A stretch of 46,047 bases of DNA from Acidobacteriaceae bacterium. Lineage in GTDB: Bacteria; Acidobacteriota; Terriglobia; Terriglobales; Acidobacteriaceae. Of the stretch, positions 26,786-35,867 are shown one piece after another; the stretch's first letter is position 1, and every line of letters starts with the position of its first letter. The position numbers and the translations under genes were made by a program. The DNA is taken from NCBI GenBank assembly GCA_903642265.1, contig CAHJWN010000028.1:1-46047 (forward strand), read 5' to 3'. The notes under the pieces were generated by a model. It worked only from the letters and a program-made list of their open reading frames with translations. It was not told where the DNA came from and made no database searches.

Positions 26786-28600
26786 TTATGCTGCCGGACG
26801 GGTCTGAGCGATGACGGACTTGCCCTGTGCGCGGCCGACCTGCAGGAAGTGAAACCCTCCGTAGAGCGCCCAGAGACCGGCGATGCCGAGGGCAATCAGC
26901 GGCTCCTGCTTGGTGCCGTAGCCTTTCCATGGACCAACGACGTAGTAGGCCATGCAGGCGAGGTTCGCGAGCAGCCCGAAGACGGGAATAAGCATGTGGC
27001 GGATAAAGCTGAAGCGCTCATGCTTGTAGTACGCCACGATGCAGAGGCCGCAGCTGAGTGCATAGAGTACGAAGGTCCCGAAGTTCGAAGCCAGCGTAAC
27101 GGCGAGGAGTGAATTTGGCAGTGCGGCCATCCTGGCGTTGGTGGTGTATCCCACGTGCGACCAAAAGCCCTGCGGAATGGATGCGATCGCGGCGTCGCTG
27201 GGTGCGCCACCGTCTCCGAAGGCAATCGAGACCGCGGCGCAGCCGATGACGGCGGAGATGATGGCAAGCGTCCAGATGGCGCGATGCGGGGTGAGATTCT
27301 TGTTGTGCAGACTACCGAAGTTGCCGCCGAGCTCGCGATCTTTGCCCATGGCGTAGGTCACACGGGCACCAGTGTTCATGCAGGAAAGCGTGGTGCCGAT
27401 GAGCGCGAGGAAGACAGTGGCTGCTTCAAAGAGCATGAACGTGCGGCCATGGCCAGCGCCAAACAAGGCGTCGCCCACAACGACCATCATGTCGCCAATG
27501 GGCGCAGCCGAGGCTGAGGCACTCTGCATACTGTAGCCACTATTCAGAAAGTAATTTGCGGCGAAGTATTCAAAGAAGTAGAAGACGCAGCCCTGCACGA
27601 CGAGCGAGGTAATGACGGCGATGGGAACGTCGCGCTTGGCATTCTTTGCCTCGCCTCCCATCGCCGTGACGGATTCGAAGCCGACAAGGATCAGGATCGC
27701 GATGTTGGCCTGCACGAAGACCCACGACCACTGATGCGGGCTGACGACTGATTTAGCGGTCGGGTGCGCGAGAAAGTTGCCAGAGGCGTCGTACGGTGTG
27801 TAGTTCACATGGAACGGGACCGGGTTGCCGGTGGCGTCGAGCCTTGGCAGGGGAACGCCGTTGGCGTCGCGCACGATTGTGTCGGTTGATACGCCAGCAG
27901 TGATGCTGGTAGCTGTCTTGAACTCGTACTGGTATGCCTCGCCCGACGCGGAATCGAATTGCCACGCCACCGAGCCCGGAGCGTGGTGCACGCGGTACTG
28001 AATGGCGAAGCAGGCAAAGATCAGCAAGGCGGTGATCTGGATGATGTTAATGACCATGTTTGCTGAAGTTGAGCTGCTGATGCCACGATGCGCAATGTAC
28101 GCCACGGCGAAGGCAAAGGTGACGGCGATGGCCATCATGAAGAACATGCCGGGGTTTGAGGCGCTCATGAAGTTGGGCCAGATAGTGCCGGCAACATAGC
28201 CGCAGAGAATACCCATGGTGCCGACCATGACGCCGGGGTAGATCCAGTAGTAGAGATGCGAGGCCCAGCCGACGATGAACTTTGACAGTCGGGCGAAGCG
28301 CCACGCCTGATCGCGATTGAGAAACGCTTGTTCGGCGAAGTAGTAAGAACTCCCTGCCTTTCCGGGATAGAGCTTCGACATCTCCGCGTAGCAGACGGCG
28401 GTTGAAAGGCAGAGAACCAGCGCGCCGACGATGCCCATCCACATTGCCGGTCCGGTGTTCTTGGTGGTCGACTGGAGGAAGAAGGTGAGCCAGAGGAACG
28501 CGCCGGGCGCAATGAGGGCCATGGCGTTGCTAGTAAGGCCAGTGAGCCCGAGCGTCGGCTTCATCTCGCCGGTGGTGGTGGTCGCCTCTGTAGCTGCCAT
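26786..28600 (-). CDS. APC-superfamily amino acid permease with long external loop
   Basis: 604 residues, about 12-13 transmembrane helices. The N-terminal APC signature is SNAMALIAPGAFLWLTFF, then CYAEMSKLYPGKAGSSYYFAEQAF, and SWVFVQANIAILILVGFESV leading to GGEAKNAKRDVPIAV, a conserved APC helix 6-7 region. An unusual insertion of roughly 80-90 polar residues (about 208-295, with DANGVPLPRLDATGNPVPF) lies between two helices. This explains the length beyond the usual 450-520. Substrate is not predictable; amino acids or amines are typical. GGAG lies before ATG 28600. Confidence 0.88.
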   Translation of the reverse strand: MAATEATTTTGEMKPTLGLTGLTSNAMALIAPGAFLWLTFFLQSTTKNTGPAMWMGIVGALVLCLSTAVCYAEMSKLYPGKAGSSYYFAEQAFLNRDQAWRFARLSKFIVGWASHLYYWIYPGVMVGTMGILCGYVAGTIWPNFMSASNPGMFFMMAIAVTFAFAVAYIAHRGISSSTSANMVINIIQITALLIFACFAIQYRVHHAPGSVAWQFDSASGEAYQYEFKTATSITAGVSTDTIVRDANGVPLPRLDATGNPVPFHVNYTPYDASGNFLAHPTAKSVVSPHQWSWVFVQANIAILILVGFESVTAMGGEAKNAKRDVPIAVITSLVVQGCVFYFFEYFAANYFLNSGYSMQSASASAAPIGDMMVVVGDALFGAGHGRTFMLFEAATVFLALIGTTLSCMNTGARVTYAMGKDRELGGNFGSLHNKNLTPHRAIWTLAIISAVIGCAAVSIAFGDGGAPSDAAIASIPQGFWSHVGYTTNARMAALPNSLLAVTLASNFGTFVLYALSCGLCIVAYYKHERFSFIRHMLIPVFGLLANLACMAYYVVGPWKGYGTKQEPLIALGIAGLWALYGGFHFLQVGRAQGKSVIAQTRPAA

Positions 28601-28949
28601 TTGATCTCCGTGAGAGCGTTCTCAAATCCGATTTGCGGATTGAACGGAGGGATCGCTGGTCACGATCTCTCCGCAATGAGAATTACCACTCTGATTTTGG
28701 ATGAACTTGAGATTACAGAATGCCACTAGAGGGGCATTAGGGCAAAATCGCCATGCCCGAACAGCCGGAGACTGGTGCGGCGCAGAAGCGTTCTCGCCCA
28801 GCTTTGAGGGAGCGAGTCATGGTCACGATCAGCAGCTACGCATGCGAATGGACTGATCGTGGCGGCTTTGCAAGGACTTACACGCTGCATCAGCGATGAA
28901 GGCAAGCGGCCTCTGCAGTGGATTCGGTAAGCGTCTTCTGCAGTGGGTT
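28601..28949. other. Permease upstream region with short tandem duplication
   Basis: 349 bases between the permease start and the XRE regulator stop. It probably contains the permease promoter. A 25-base-period duplication is visible near its end (28904-28946): two 18-base cores differing at 2 positions and ending CTGCAGTGG. A 48-codon frame (28753-28899) has no usable ribosome site. No terminator recognised. Confidence 0.45.
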
Positions 28950-29330
28950 TTAGATACTCTGCAATAGCTCTGACAGGCTTAACTTCATCCCCAGGGCGAT
29001 CACCTCGAGCATCGGCAGGGAGATTGATTTGCGGCCGCGCTCGACATCGCTGATAAAGCTGCGGTCGATGCCGAAATCGTTTGCCATGCGCAACTGCGTG
29101 AGATTGCGTTCGCGCCGCAACTCGCGAAGCCTTGCCCCGAAGCGACTGCTGACGTCTCGCGGAAGTGTCTCGAGCGGTGCCGGAGCCTGGACGGTTGCGG
29201 AGGAGAGGTTTGCGTGACTCAGCATCCGGATGGTTCGTGGCATCGATCCCGAGGTTGCGGATCGTAGGGGGGTGCTCAGTTGAACGCGACGTTCCGGGAG
29301 AAGAGTTTCAGTGTTGAGAGAGGTTTGCAT
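28950..29330 (-). CDS. XRE-family helix-turn-helix regulator
   Basis: 126 residues with a Cro/C1-type HTH at about 64-118: FGARLRELRRERNLTQLRMANDFGIDRSFISDVERGRKSISLPMLEVIALGMKL, where the recognition helix is around DRSFISDVERG. The first 60 residues are low in structure and probably a flexible tail; a shorter start at an internal Met (about residue 29 or 35) is possible. AGGA is only 2 bases from ATG 29330, which makes the assigned start uncertain. It lies upstream of the permease in the same direction, so it may regulate that gene, but target sites are not evident. Confidence 0.85.
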   Translation of the reverse strand: MQTSLNTETLLPERRVQLSTPLRSATSGSMPRTIRMLSHANLSSATVQAPAPLETLPRDVSSRFGARLRELRRERNLTQLRMANDFGIDRSFISDVERGRKSISLPMLEVIALGMKLSLSELLQSI

Positions 29331-29699
29331 GATCCTATTTCTTCTTGCTCGATTTTGGGATTCGATTCAGATCAAGGTTTAGATCTCCTGTTATTGGCGG
29401 CTTTCGGGGAGCACGATAATAGACAGGATTGATTCCTTCCAACCCTCGCGCAACCAGCTTCAATTTTCCACACAATTTTGCGGTAAGTGACCATTATCCA
29501 GCGTGGCCAGTTACTTTATTACTCGAGGTGTTTGGGATTGTTGGCAGGGGGTGAGGCATCAGGCTCGGCATTCTATCAACGCGGCAGGAATGCAGAGCCA
29601 GGCACCAAGCTGCCGAGATAAGCTCCCTGAGGCCTGCAGGTCATCGACGACACTGTTACTCGCGAGAGTTACTGACCGCCCGGTACTGCCTGATGAGAA
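29331..29699. other. Regulator upstream region with hairpins
   Basis: 369 bases without a convincing gene. It contains an imperfect palindrome 29483-29492/29505-29514 (GTAAGTGACC with GGCCAGTTAC, 8 of 10 positions paired) that could be an operator. A stronger hairpin lies at 29562-29599. A plus-strand frame over 29503-29784 overlaps the cytochrome gene antisense and is judged spurious. Confidence 0.45.
29562..29599. repeat. 12-bp hairpin downstream of cytochrome c
   Basis: GGCTCGGCATTC (29562-29573) pairs with GAATGCAGAGCC (29588-29599) at 11 of 12 positions across a 14-base loop, about 100 bases beyond the cytochrome c stop. No U-run on the minus strand, so if it acts in RNA it is more likely a 3'-end stabiliser or processing site than an intrinsic terminator. 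Confidence 0.5.
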
Positions 29700-30170
29700 C
29701 TATGTGCCGCTTTCGTCGGAGGGAGCTTTATCCGGTACTGGCTGCCTCGGCAGATGGGAAGGCTTTCGCTTTGTGCTCAGATAGTCGACTAACTGCTTGA
29801 CCTCGTCGGGCTGCAGCGCATCACCAAATGGAGGCATACCGCCTCCGCCCTCGCGGATCTGCTGCTCAATATGGTCCTTCTTCCACCGCTTGCCGATGCC
29901 CGAAAGGTCGGGGCCACGGTCGGTTCCGATGCCGTCAACTCCGTGGCAGTGCTCGCATCCCTTTGACTTGAAAACCTCTGCGCCTGCCTGCTGGCTCTGC
30001 TTCGAAAAGGCCTGAACTGGCCTAATTGCGATCAGGCTTTCAGAGAGGAGAAGTGCACCGGCCGTTAGGATGGCCATGATCCCGGTAGCGACAACGACCA
30101 AAGGTCGAGAATGCTTATGACCAGGTCGCGATGTTGACAGGAAAGATTGTTCTGCGGGGAGTTTATACAT
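29700..30170 (-). CDS. Membrane-anchored class I cytochrome c
   Basis: 156 residues. One N-terminal transmembrane/signal helix (about 22-48) precedes a periplasmic monoheme domain. Heme attachment is CEHCH (Cys72, Cys75, His76), and the likely axial Met is Met112 in GGGGMPPFGD. GIGTDRGPDLSGIGKRWKK and LQPDEVKQLVDYL are typical of cytochrome c (cbb3 subunit III-like). It carries one electron between periplasmic complexes. I preferred ATG 30170 (MYKLPAEQ); the open frame continues to 30320 but overlaps the upstream gene and lacks a signal. It lies 37 bases after the broken multiheme cytochrome gene, so the two were probably one electron-transfer operon. Confidence 0.85.
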   Translation of the reverse strand: MYKLPAEQSFLSTSRPGHKHSRPLVVVATGIMAILTAGALLLSESLIAIRPVQAFSKQSQQAGAEVFKSKGCEHCHGVDGIGTDRGPDLSGIGKRWKKDHIEQQIREGGGGMPPFGDALQPDEVKQLVDYLSTKRKPSHLPRQPVPDKAPSDESGT

Positions 30171-30207
30171 GGCCTGGATTCGGAGATTCTTTATAGAACA
30201 ACGTGCT

Positions 30208-32538
30208 TCATTGTGATCCACTGCCAACCATATCTCCACTAGCCGGAGCGACAACGGGCGCAATCCTTGTGGCTGGGGCATCGAGCTCGTGCACATGCCA
30301 GACCACACTCTCGTTCGCAATCTCGTTGTGGCTACGGAGATATTCGAGCGCGTAGGTGCTTGCGGTTGGATCGTCTTTTTGATCGGCGAACTTAGCGGCT
30401 TCGATACTCGCCTTGTCTTTCATTCCAAGACGCCGGTAGAGGATCGCGAGGTTGTAGTGGGCGGAAAGATCATCGGGGTCAATACTCTGAACGTATTCGT
30501 ATTCCGCTCGTGCGAGCGGATATTTGTGCTGCTGATAGTAGGAGAAGCCGAGCTCGCGGTGGGCGTCGCGCGATTGTGGGAAGCTGACTGCGACGATCTT
30601 GAGGTCATCAATGGCGAGATCAAGATTGCCTTCATTGCGTTCCACAAGAGCCCGGTAATAGAGTGCTCGCGCGTTGCCGGGAGCAAGCGCAAGGGCCTTC
30701 GCCAGGCTTGGCCGGGCGTCGTCGTACTTCTCCCATAGGATGTCTACGATGGCCTGGTTGGTATAGGAATCCGCATAGTCAGGACGCATCTTCTGGACGT
30801 GTTGGAAGGCGGCTACCGAGGCCGCATACTGCTGTGCGTCGAGGAGCGCAATGCCGTAGTTGTTCCAGCGCATCCACTCTTTGTTCTCGGCTTTCGCTTC
30901 GGGAGCACTTAGGGGAGTGGGCGGATTGTCACCGACGTGGATAATTCGCGACTGCGAGACCATATCGACGGTGGGCATCTCGTAGTGGTTCTTATTGACT
31001 CCGAAATCCATGAAGTGCTGGTTGAAGCGGCGGTACTTTACGGTGGCGGTTACGGTGACATCGCCGGTCGCCGTGTGCGGCATGTGAAACGAGTAACGAA
31101 CAAGCTGCGAACGGCCGGACTGGATAGTGTTGTTGTACGCAACCACCCGGTTGTCCCAGACCTCGTGGTGCCCGTTGAGTTCGCCCTTCACATTGATGAG
31201 GCGGTTGGTGAAGCTGTGGGCGCGCTCGTCAAGGTCACCATTGTTCTTGATGAAGCCGCTGTCGTCAATGATCTTGCCAGTCGCGTCCTTGACGGTGAAG
31301 GCCACCCACGACTCATACATGTCGCGCTGCTCGGGGACGTGGCTGTGGGCGATGCCCTTGTTCTGGATGATGACGTTGGCGGTGACGAGTTCACCGGGAA
31401 CGATCTTGAACGAGGCGAGACCAAGGGGAGCTATGACAGATTGCGGGGTGCCGGAAGCTGTCTGTGATGCGAGGCCATCTGCCTGCTCGCCCCGTTCCAG
31501 GGCGAAGATGTCGACGTTGAAGACGCTGTTCTGGAGAAACTGCACAATGCGTGATGCCTGCTCGTCAAAGCCGTAGTACTTGGGGACGACGGTGTTTGCG
31601 CCGAGCCAGCGATGAGATGCAAGCTGGCCCTTTTTCGCGCCGTAGTCCGTCGTCTTTACGGCCTCGCGCTGCATATGGCACGTCTGGCAGGTAGAGACTG
31701 AATCCTTGGTGTAGAACGGCAGTGGCGACTGCTTGGCAAAGGATGAATTCTGCCACTCGTCGTACAGGAAGATGGCACGCTGCCACTTGTAATCGTTCAA
31801 AGCCTTCGGGAGCGCCGCCTTGTGGCAGGAGGCGCAGAACTCTGAAGTCTTGTAGAAGTCCTTCATGACGGCCTTGCTGTGGCGATCAAGGTGCGTCAGG
31901 ATCTCGCTGTCAGAGACCTCGCGGGTGATCGGCTTGCCATCTTCATCGACCAGCACTGCTGGCACGCCCATGACGTAGCTGCCAGTGCCGCGTGTGTCGC
32001 CCTTCGAAATGGAGTGGCAGACGCTGCAGGTAACTCCATCCTGATCGTAAGGACGCTTCTTTGGAGCCCCTTCTGTAAGTGCTCCGGAGACAAGCGCGAT
32101 GGGATCGTGACAACCCTCGCAGTGGCGGGAAAATTCGATTCACTTCTCCGTGTTCAGCAGGCCGACGTTGCGGAGATACCATGGAGCGCGATTCGAGTTT
32201 GAGTGGGCGGATTCGCGCCACTGGGTGTGCGCTTCCTGATGGCAGTGACCGCAATAGTCGGCGGTGTAGAAGCTCTTCGGACTAAGGAATTCGCCGGTAT
32301 CGGTCGTGGCGTTTGAGGGCAGGAACGGGAAATCTTTACCGTAGCGAAAGTTATATTTTGCAGCTGCCTTTTCGGAATAAACATGGCGCGCCGCAGCGGC
32401 TTCTTCAACTTCGGTTCCGGCTTTGACTGTCCGATGCGGAATGACCATCCAGCTCATCAGAAAGATGACCGGCAGCGTGGCGGCGCTGAGTACAAGAAGC
32501 CTGTTTGCCGATCTCTTTAAAGCTGTTGCCCTACGCAT
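30208..32538 (-). pseudogene. Pentaheme cytochrome c-TPR protein interrupted by in-frame TGA
   Basis: Reading through one TGA (32140-32142) gives a 776-residue protein. It has a signal/TM segment (11-33), five CxxCH sites (96-100, 140-144, 171-175, 235-239, 284-288), a beta-rich middle (about 350-540) and C-terminal TPRs (about 570-740, e.g. ARAEYEYVQSIDPDDLSAHY). The cytochrome part resembles the cytochrome c554/NrfB-like multiheme group. The TGA follows residue 132, so fragments are 32140-32538 (132 aa, one heme) and a possible restart at 31971 (587 aa, two hemes, no signal). Both sides share the frame and continue homologous-looking sequence (IEFSRHCEGCHDP), so only a point change is needed. 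Nonsense mutation, sequencing error or recoding cannot be separated here. Confidence 0.75.
32140..32142 (-). other. In-frame TGA codon inside the multiheme cytochrome
   Basis: TGA between ...LLNTEK and IEFSRHCEGCH. One base change (for example CGA to TGA, a common C-to-T transition) would explain it. I see no convincing SECIS-like stem-loop with a GGUC-type apex right after it. Confidence 0.8.
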
Positions 32539-32670
32539 TTGAAACTCCGCCTACCCGTTGAAGCCCATCGCTGATTGTGACCGCCTGTGAATGCTATGCC
32601 TTCAGCCAAGGGTTGGATAGTTGGAAACTCCTCTCCACCCTTTGGTGGACAGAAGATGGCTGACGTCAAT

Positions 32671-33591
32671 TCAAGTCTGGTTAGCGGGCCAAAGCCAGGC
32701 TGCACCGCGGACGCCGCTGGAGTCGCCAAACCTCGCCTGCACGAGCGGCGTGTCTGCCTCTCCGCCAAAGACATACTGCGGCAGCTTTGCGGGCAGATTG
32801 ATGTAGATTCGCTGCAAGAGCGAGAGGCCGCCACCGAAGACAAACACATCAGGATCAAGGATGTTGATGACCTCCGCGAGGCCGCGGGCAAGACGATCTT
32901 CAAACCGCTCGATCGCGGCGAGAGCTTCGGCATCGCCAGCGTCCGCATTGGCGACGATCTGGCGTGTCGTAAGAGAGGCTCCGGTGCGGTGCAGAAAGTC
33001 ACGCGCGACACCGGTGCCGGAGACCCACATCTCCATGCAGCCGCGTTTGCCGCAATAGCAGGCCGGGCCAGGAGTTTCATCAGCAGTGGGCCAGGGGAGA
33101 GGATTGTGGCCCCACTCGCCGCCAGTGCCGTTTGGTCCGGTGTGGATCTTACCCTCGATGGCGACTCCACCGCCGCAACCGGTGCCGAGGATGACGCCAA
33201 AAACCACGCGTGCACCCGCAGCTGCGCCGTCGGTCGCCTCTGAAACAGCAAGGCAGTTGGCATCGTTCGCTACACGCACCTCGCGGTCGAGCTCTGCTGA
33301 GAGATCATCGGCAAGTGGCATCCCGTTAAGCCACGTTGAATTGGCATTCTTGATCAGACCGGTCCGTCGCGAGGGACCTCCCGGGATCCCCGCCCCGACA
33401 GACGCTACGGAGCCGGTCTCCGCTTCCAGCCGCCGCACTAATCCTGCTATGGCGGCAATCGTTCCCGGATAGTCATTGCGCGGCGTATCCACGCGGTAGC
33501 GCAGAAGCTCCACGCCATTGCTGTCGAGCGCCAGGGCTTCTATCTTGGTGCCGCCAAGGTCGATGCCGATGCGCATTCCGGGGTAATTCAT
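32671..33591 (-). CDS. ROK-family sugar kinase (fructokinase/glucokinase-like)
   Basis: 306 residues. ATP-binding IGIDLGGTKIEALALD opens the protein; GAGIPGGPSRRTGLIKNANSTWLNG, ANDANCLAVSEA and GTGCGGGVAIEGKIHTGPNGTGGEWGH follow. The zinc motif is CYCGKRGCMEMWVSG, with the catalytic Asp in VANDAN and a GHNPLPW segment as in the Mak/fructokinase branch. It phosphorylates a hexose, fructose or mannose more likely than glucose, but the ROK substrate is not reliably readable. GGAGAG lies just before ATG 33591; a second start five codons in (MRIGID) is possible. It is divergent from the small protein gene at 33782, with no obvious operon partner. Confidence 0.92.
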   Translation of the reverse strand: MNYPGMRIGIDLGGTKIEALALDSNGVELLRYRVDTPRNDYPGTIAAIAGLVRRLEAETGSVASVGAGIPGGPSRRTGLIKNANSTWLNGMPLADDLSAELDREVRVANDANCLAVSEATDGAAAGARVVFGVILGTGCGGGVAIEGKIHTGPNGTGGEWGHNPLPWPTADETPGPACYCGKRGCMEMWVSGTGVARDFLHRTGASLTTRQIVANADAGDAEALAAIERFEDRLARGLAEVINILDPDVFVFGGGLSLLQRIYINLPAKLPQYVFGGEADTPLVQARFGDSSGVRGAAWLWPANQT

Positions 33592-33781
33592 GTCTCTCCT
33601 GCTGCACGCTCTGGAGGCGGTTCAATCAAGAATGGCTTGCTTGGTTGCAGACTCTTGGTTGCTCATCGAGCGGGCTTCTATCGTTACGTCGCAGAGACGC
33701 TGCTATAGCATTACAGCATCGCACATCAACCGGGTGTGGCGCATTGCAGCAAAAGCATTTGCAGTCGGGAGTAGTGACAGC

Positions 33782-34057
33782 TTGAAAAGATTCGTCCAAG
33801 TCGGAGTTCTCGGTCTGCTCGTCCTCACCCTCATTCTCTTTCTTGGCGATGCGGCTTATTACAGAGTGCGTATCAGCCGAGGTACGGCGTACCGGATGGT
33901 CGAGGTTAATCAGTTCTTACTGACACCGCTGAAGGGCCAGAAGGATGAGTACGACGTGGTTGGATCGATTAAGGTCACCTGCTCCCGTACGATCTTTCCG
34001 CAGCCGGGATATCCAGCCTGCTGGTGGCAGGCGCGGCATACGGCGCAATGGCAATAG
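33782..34057 (+). CDS. Small single-pass membrane protein, possibly acidobacterial-specific
   Basis: 91 residues from a TTG start (GGGAG 10 bases upstream). A single transmembrane helix (about 4-22, VGVLGLLVLTLILFLGDAAY) is followed by a polar domain with FLLTPLKGQKDEYDVVGSIKVTC, then SRTIFPQPGYPACWWQARH. The conserved-looking Cys, FPQPGYPACWW and ARH features recall short proteins I associate with Acidobacteria, but I cannot name a family or function. A longer frame starting at 33590 would add an implausible arginine/serine-rich leader. Stands alone, convergent with the FHA phosphatase. Confidence 0.65.
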   Translation: MKRFVQVGVLGLLVLTLILFLGDAAYYRVRISRGTAYRMVEVNQFLLTPLKGQKDEYDVVGSIKVTCSRTIFPQPGYPACWWQARHTAQWQ

Positions 34058-34099
34058 CTCCAGGAGTGCGGTTGTTCAAGCAGGCATCAGACGGACACC

Positions 34100-34119
34100 A
34101 GGCAGGCTTAGACCTGCCT
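34100..34119. terminator. Short hairpin between convergent genes
   Basis: AGGCAGG (34100-34106) and CCTGCCT (34113-34119) form a 7-bp stem with loop CTTAGA, between the small protein stop and the FHA phosphatase stop. No T-run follows, so it is at best a weak terminator. Confidence 0.4.
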
Positions 34120-34160
34120 TGAACATTCAATGAATGACGGTCAATGAAGAACGGTTGGTG

Positions 34161-35867
34161 CTAAAGACGGTCAATGGTAAGAACCGTCTGGTCGTCCTGG
34201 GCGTGTGCACCCTTGCAGAACCCGGCAAGCGCCCGAAAGAGTGCCGCGACCGGCTCCGGTTGTGCGAGATGCTGTGCCATCTCTTCAGCGGCAAACTGCG
34301 CTCCCTGCAGGTCTTCCGCTTCGGTGATGCCATCGCTTAAGAGCACGATGCGATCGCCTGGGAACAGCGTGATCGGGATTGCATGGAAGTGTGCGTAATC
34401 CAGCAGGCCGACGGGCATGTCACTGTCGTCCACCGTCTCGAAGGTGCCACCAGCGCGCACGATTATGGGCGCAACGTGTCCACCGTTGATCAGCTCGACG
34501 TCTGCAGGGCCGTCCGGCAGCAGCGGGAAGGTGTAGCGAAGCATCGCGAGCGTCACGTACTTCTCCATCGGCGCGCGGGAGCAGACGAATTTATTGACTG
34601 CTTGCACAGTATCGGTTAGCGGCGTGACATAAGCCGATTGCGATCCAACCTGGGCATGGAGCATGCCCTGCACCATCGCCGCAAGGAGGGCAGCAGGAAC
34701 GCCTTTGCCGCAGACGTCTCCCACCAGCGCAACGAAGCCATCGGCGACCGGGATGACATCGTAGAAATCGCCGCCGACGGCGGTGCATGGGACCGTTCTT
34801 GCGGCGAGCTTGAGGCCCGGGAACTCAGGCAAAGTTTGCGGGATGATCTGTCTTTGGATGGCCGCGGCAATATCGAGCTCCTTGCGCAGCAGTATCGCTT
34901 CACGCTCCGCCTCGATCATGCGGAGGTTCTCAAGCAGCGTGGCTGCCTGGTGGGCAATGGCACCGAGGATCTGCTTGCCGGTGCCGGTGAAGCCCTGCGC
35001 CATCAAGTGGCTGTCGAGGTACAGCAGGCCGAGCAGGCGTTCAGAATTTTGACCGCGAAGCGGAATCGCTACAACGGAACGAATGGCGTTCAAGATAAGG
35101 CTTTCGTGTCCGCGCGCGAGTTCTTCCGTCACATTCGAAAGCACAAACTCCTGTTGCGTGTTTGCCGCCTCGCGCACGATCGAGTAGGAGATTGCCGGCC
35201 GGTCTGGCGTCTCTCCTGAGAGGGGTACAGAGGCAGTGGTCGCGTGGCCTTCTTTGTCCTGCCAACACTCAAGCCGCAGCGTATCGGGACTGTCGCCAAG
35301 GAAGACAAAGCCGCGCTCTGCGCCGGTCAGCCGGATCGTGTACTCGAGCATGGTTCGGAGCACGTCGTTTACCGCGCCGTAGCTATTAAGGCTCTGCGCT
35401 GCCTTGAGGAACAGGGAGAGCGTTGCGAGGTCCGACTCGTCGCCATTTACGTCTGCTGCCCGCCGCGTGATTTTATTTTCACGACTCGAGTTCGCGATCT
35501 GCGAAAGCAATGTCCGCGTGGTGCTCTCCTCCTGCGATTCCGCGGGCAAGATCTCTTCAAAAAGGATGCAGTCGCTCTCCTGCGCGTCCGGCATCAAGGC
35601 AATACGATCGCCCGAGAGCAGGCGCGTTGTGGTCACTCGTACGCCATTTACAAAGCTGCCGTGGCGGCTGCCGGAATCACACAGGAGATAGCCAGAGGCA
35701 TCCTGCTCGATCGACGCATGTTCTCTCGATATCTGCGGGTGCGTTAAGACGAGGTGCCGGTCAGCTCCGCGGCCCATGGTGAATGGCAGGCGGTCGACAA
35801 GGATGATGCGACGGCTGCCGTCGGTCTGGAGCACCAGCTGAGGAAACGAACTGGGAGAACTCTGCAT
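34161..35867 (-). CDS. FHA-GAF-SpoIIE phosphatase signalling protein
   Basis: 568 residues, cytoplasmic, no transmembrane helix. Domain order: FHA (about 22-100) with GRGADRHLVL, QISREHASI and GSFVNGVRV, the phosphothreonine-binding loops; GAF (about 150-330, LTGAERGFVFLGD, VAIPLRGQ, LLGLLYLDSH); a linker helix (AERE...DIAAAIQRQIIPQTL); and a SpoIIE-type PP2C (360-568) with VGGDFYDV, LVGDVCGKG, INGGHVAPI, LLSDGITEA and the terminal QDDQTVLTI. Reads like an RsbU-like output whose input is a phospho-Thr protein plus a GAF ligand. It could link Hanks kinases such as the one at 24908 to a partner-switch pathway, but no anti-sigma factor is nearby. Confidence 0.9.
   Translation of the reverse strand: MQSSPSSFPQLVLQTDGSRRIILVDRLPFTMGRGADRHLVLTHPQISREHASIEQDASGYLLCDSGSRHGSFVNGVRVTTTRLLSGDRIALMPDAQESDCILFEEILPAESQEESTTRTLLSQIANSSRENKITRRAADVNGDESDLATLSLFLKAAQSLNSYGAVNDVLRTMLEYTIRLTGAERGFVFLGDSPDTLRLECWQDKEGHATTASVPLSGETPDRPAISYSIVREAANTQQEFVLSNVTEELARGHESLILNAIRSVVAIPLRGQNSERLLGLLYLDSHLMAQGFTGTGKQILGAIAHQAATLLENLRMIEAEREAILLRKELDIAAAIQRQIIPQTLPEFPGLKLAARTVPCTAVGGDFYDVIPVADGFVALVGDVCGKGVPAALLAAMVQGMLHAQVGSQSAYVTPLTDTVQAVNKFVCSRAPMEKYVTLAMLRYTFPLLPDGPADVELINGGHVAPIIVRAGGTFETVDDSDMPVGLLDYAHFHAIPITLFPGDRIVLLSDGITEAEDLQGAQFAAEEMAQHLAQPEPVAALFRALAGFCKGAHAQDDQTVLTIDRL

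Noticed and set aside
28753..28899. 48-codon plus-strand frame
   Set aside because: No Shine-Dalgarno and no recognisable pattern.
29503..29784. Plus-strand frame of 93 codons near the cytochrome c
   Set aside because: Overlaps the cytochrome antisense and has arbitrary composition.
32101..32142. Selenocysteine recoding at the cytochrome TGA
   Set aside because: No convincing SECIS-like stem with a suitable apex within 15-40 bases; heme Cys residues are intact and the site is not a typical Sec context. Kept only as a remote option.
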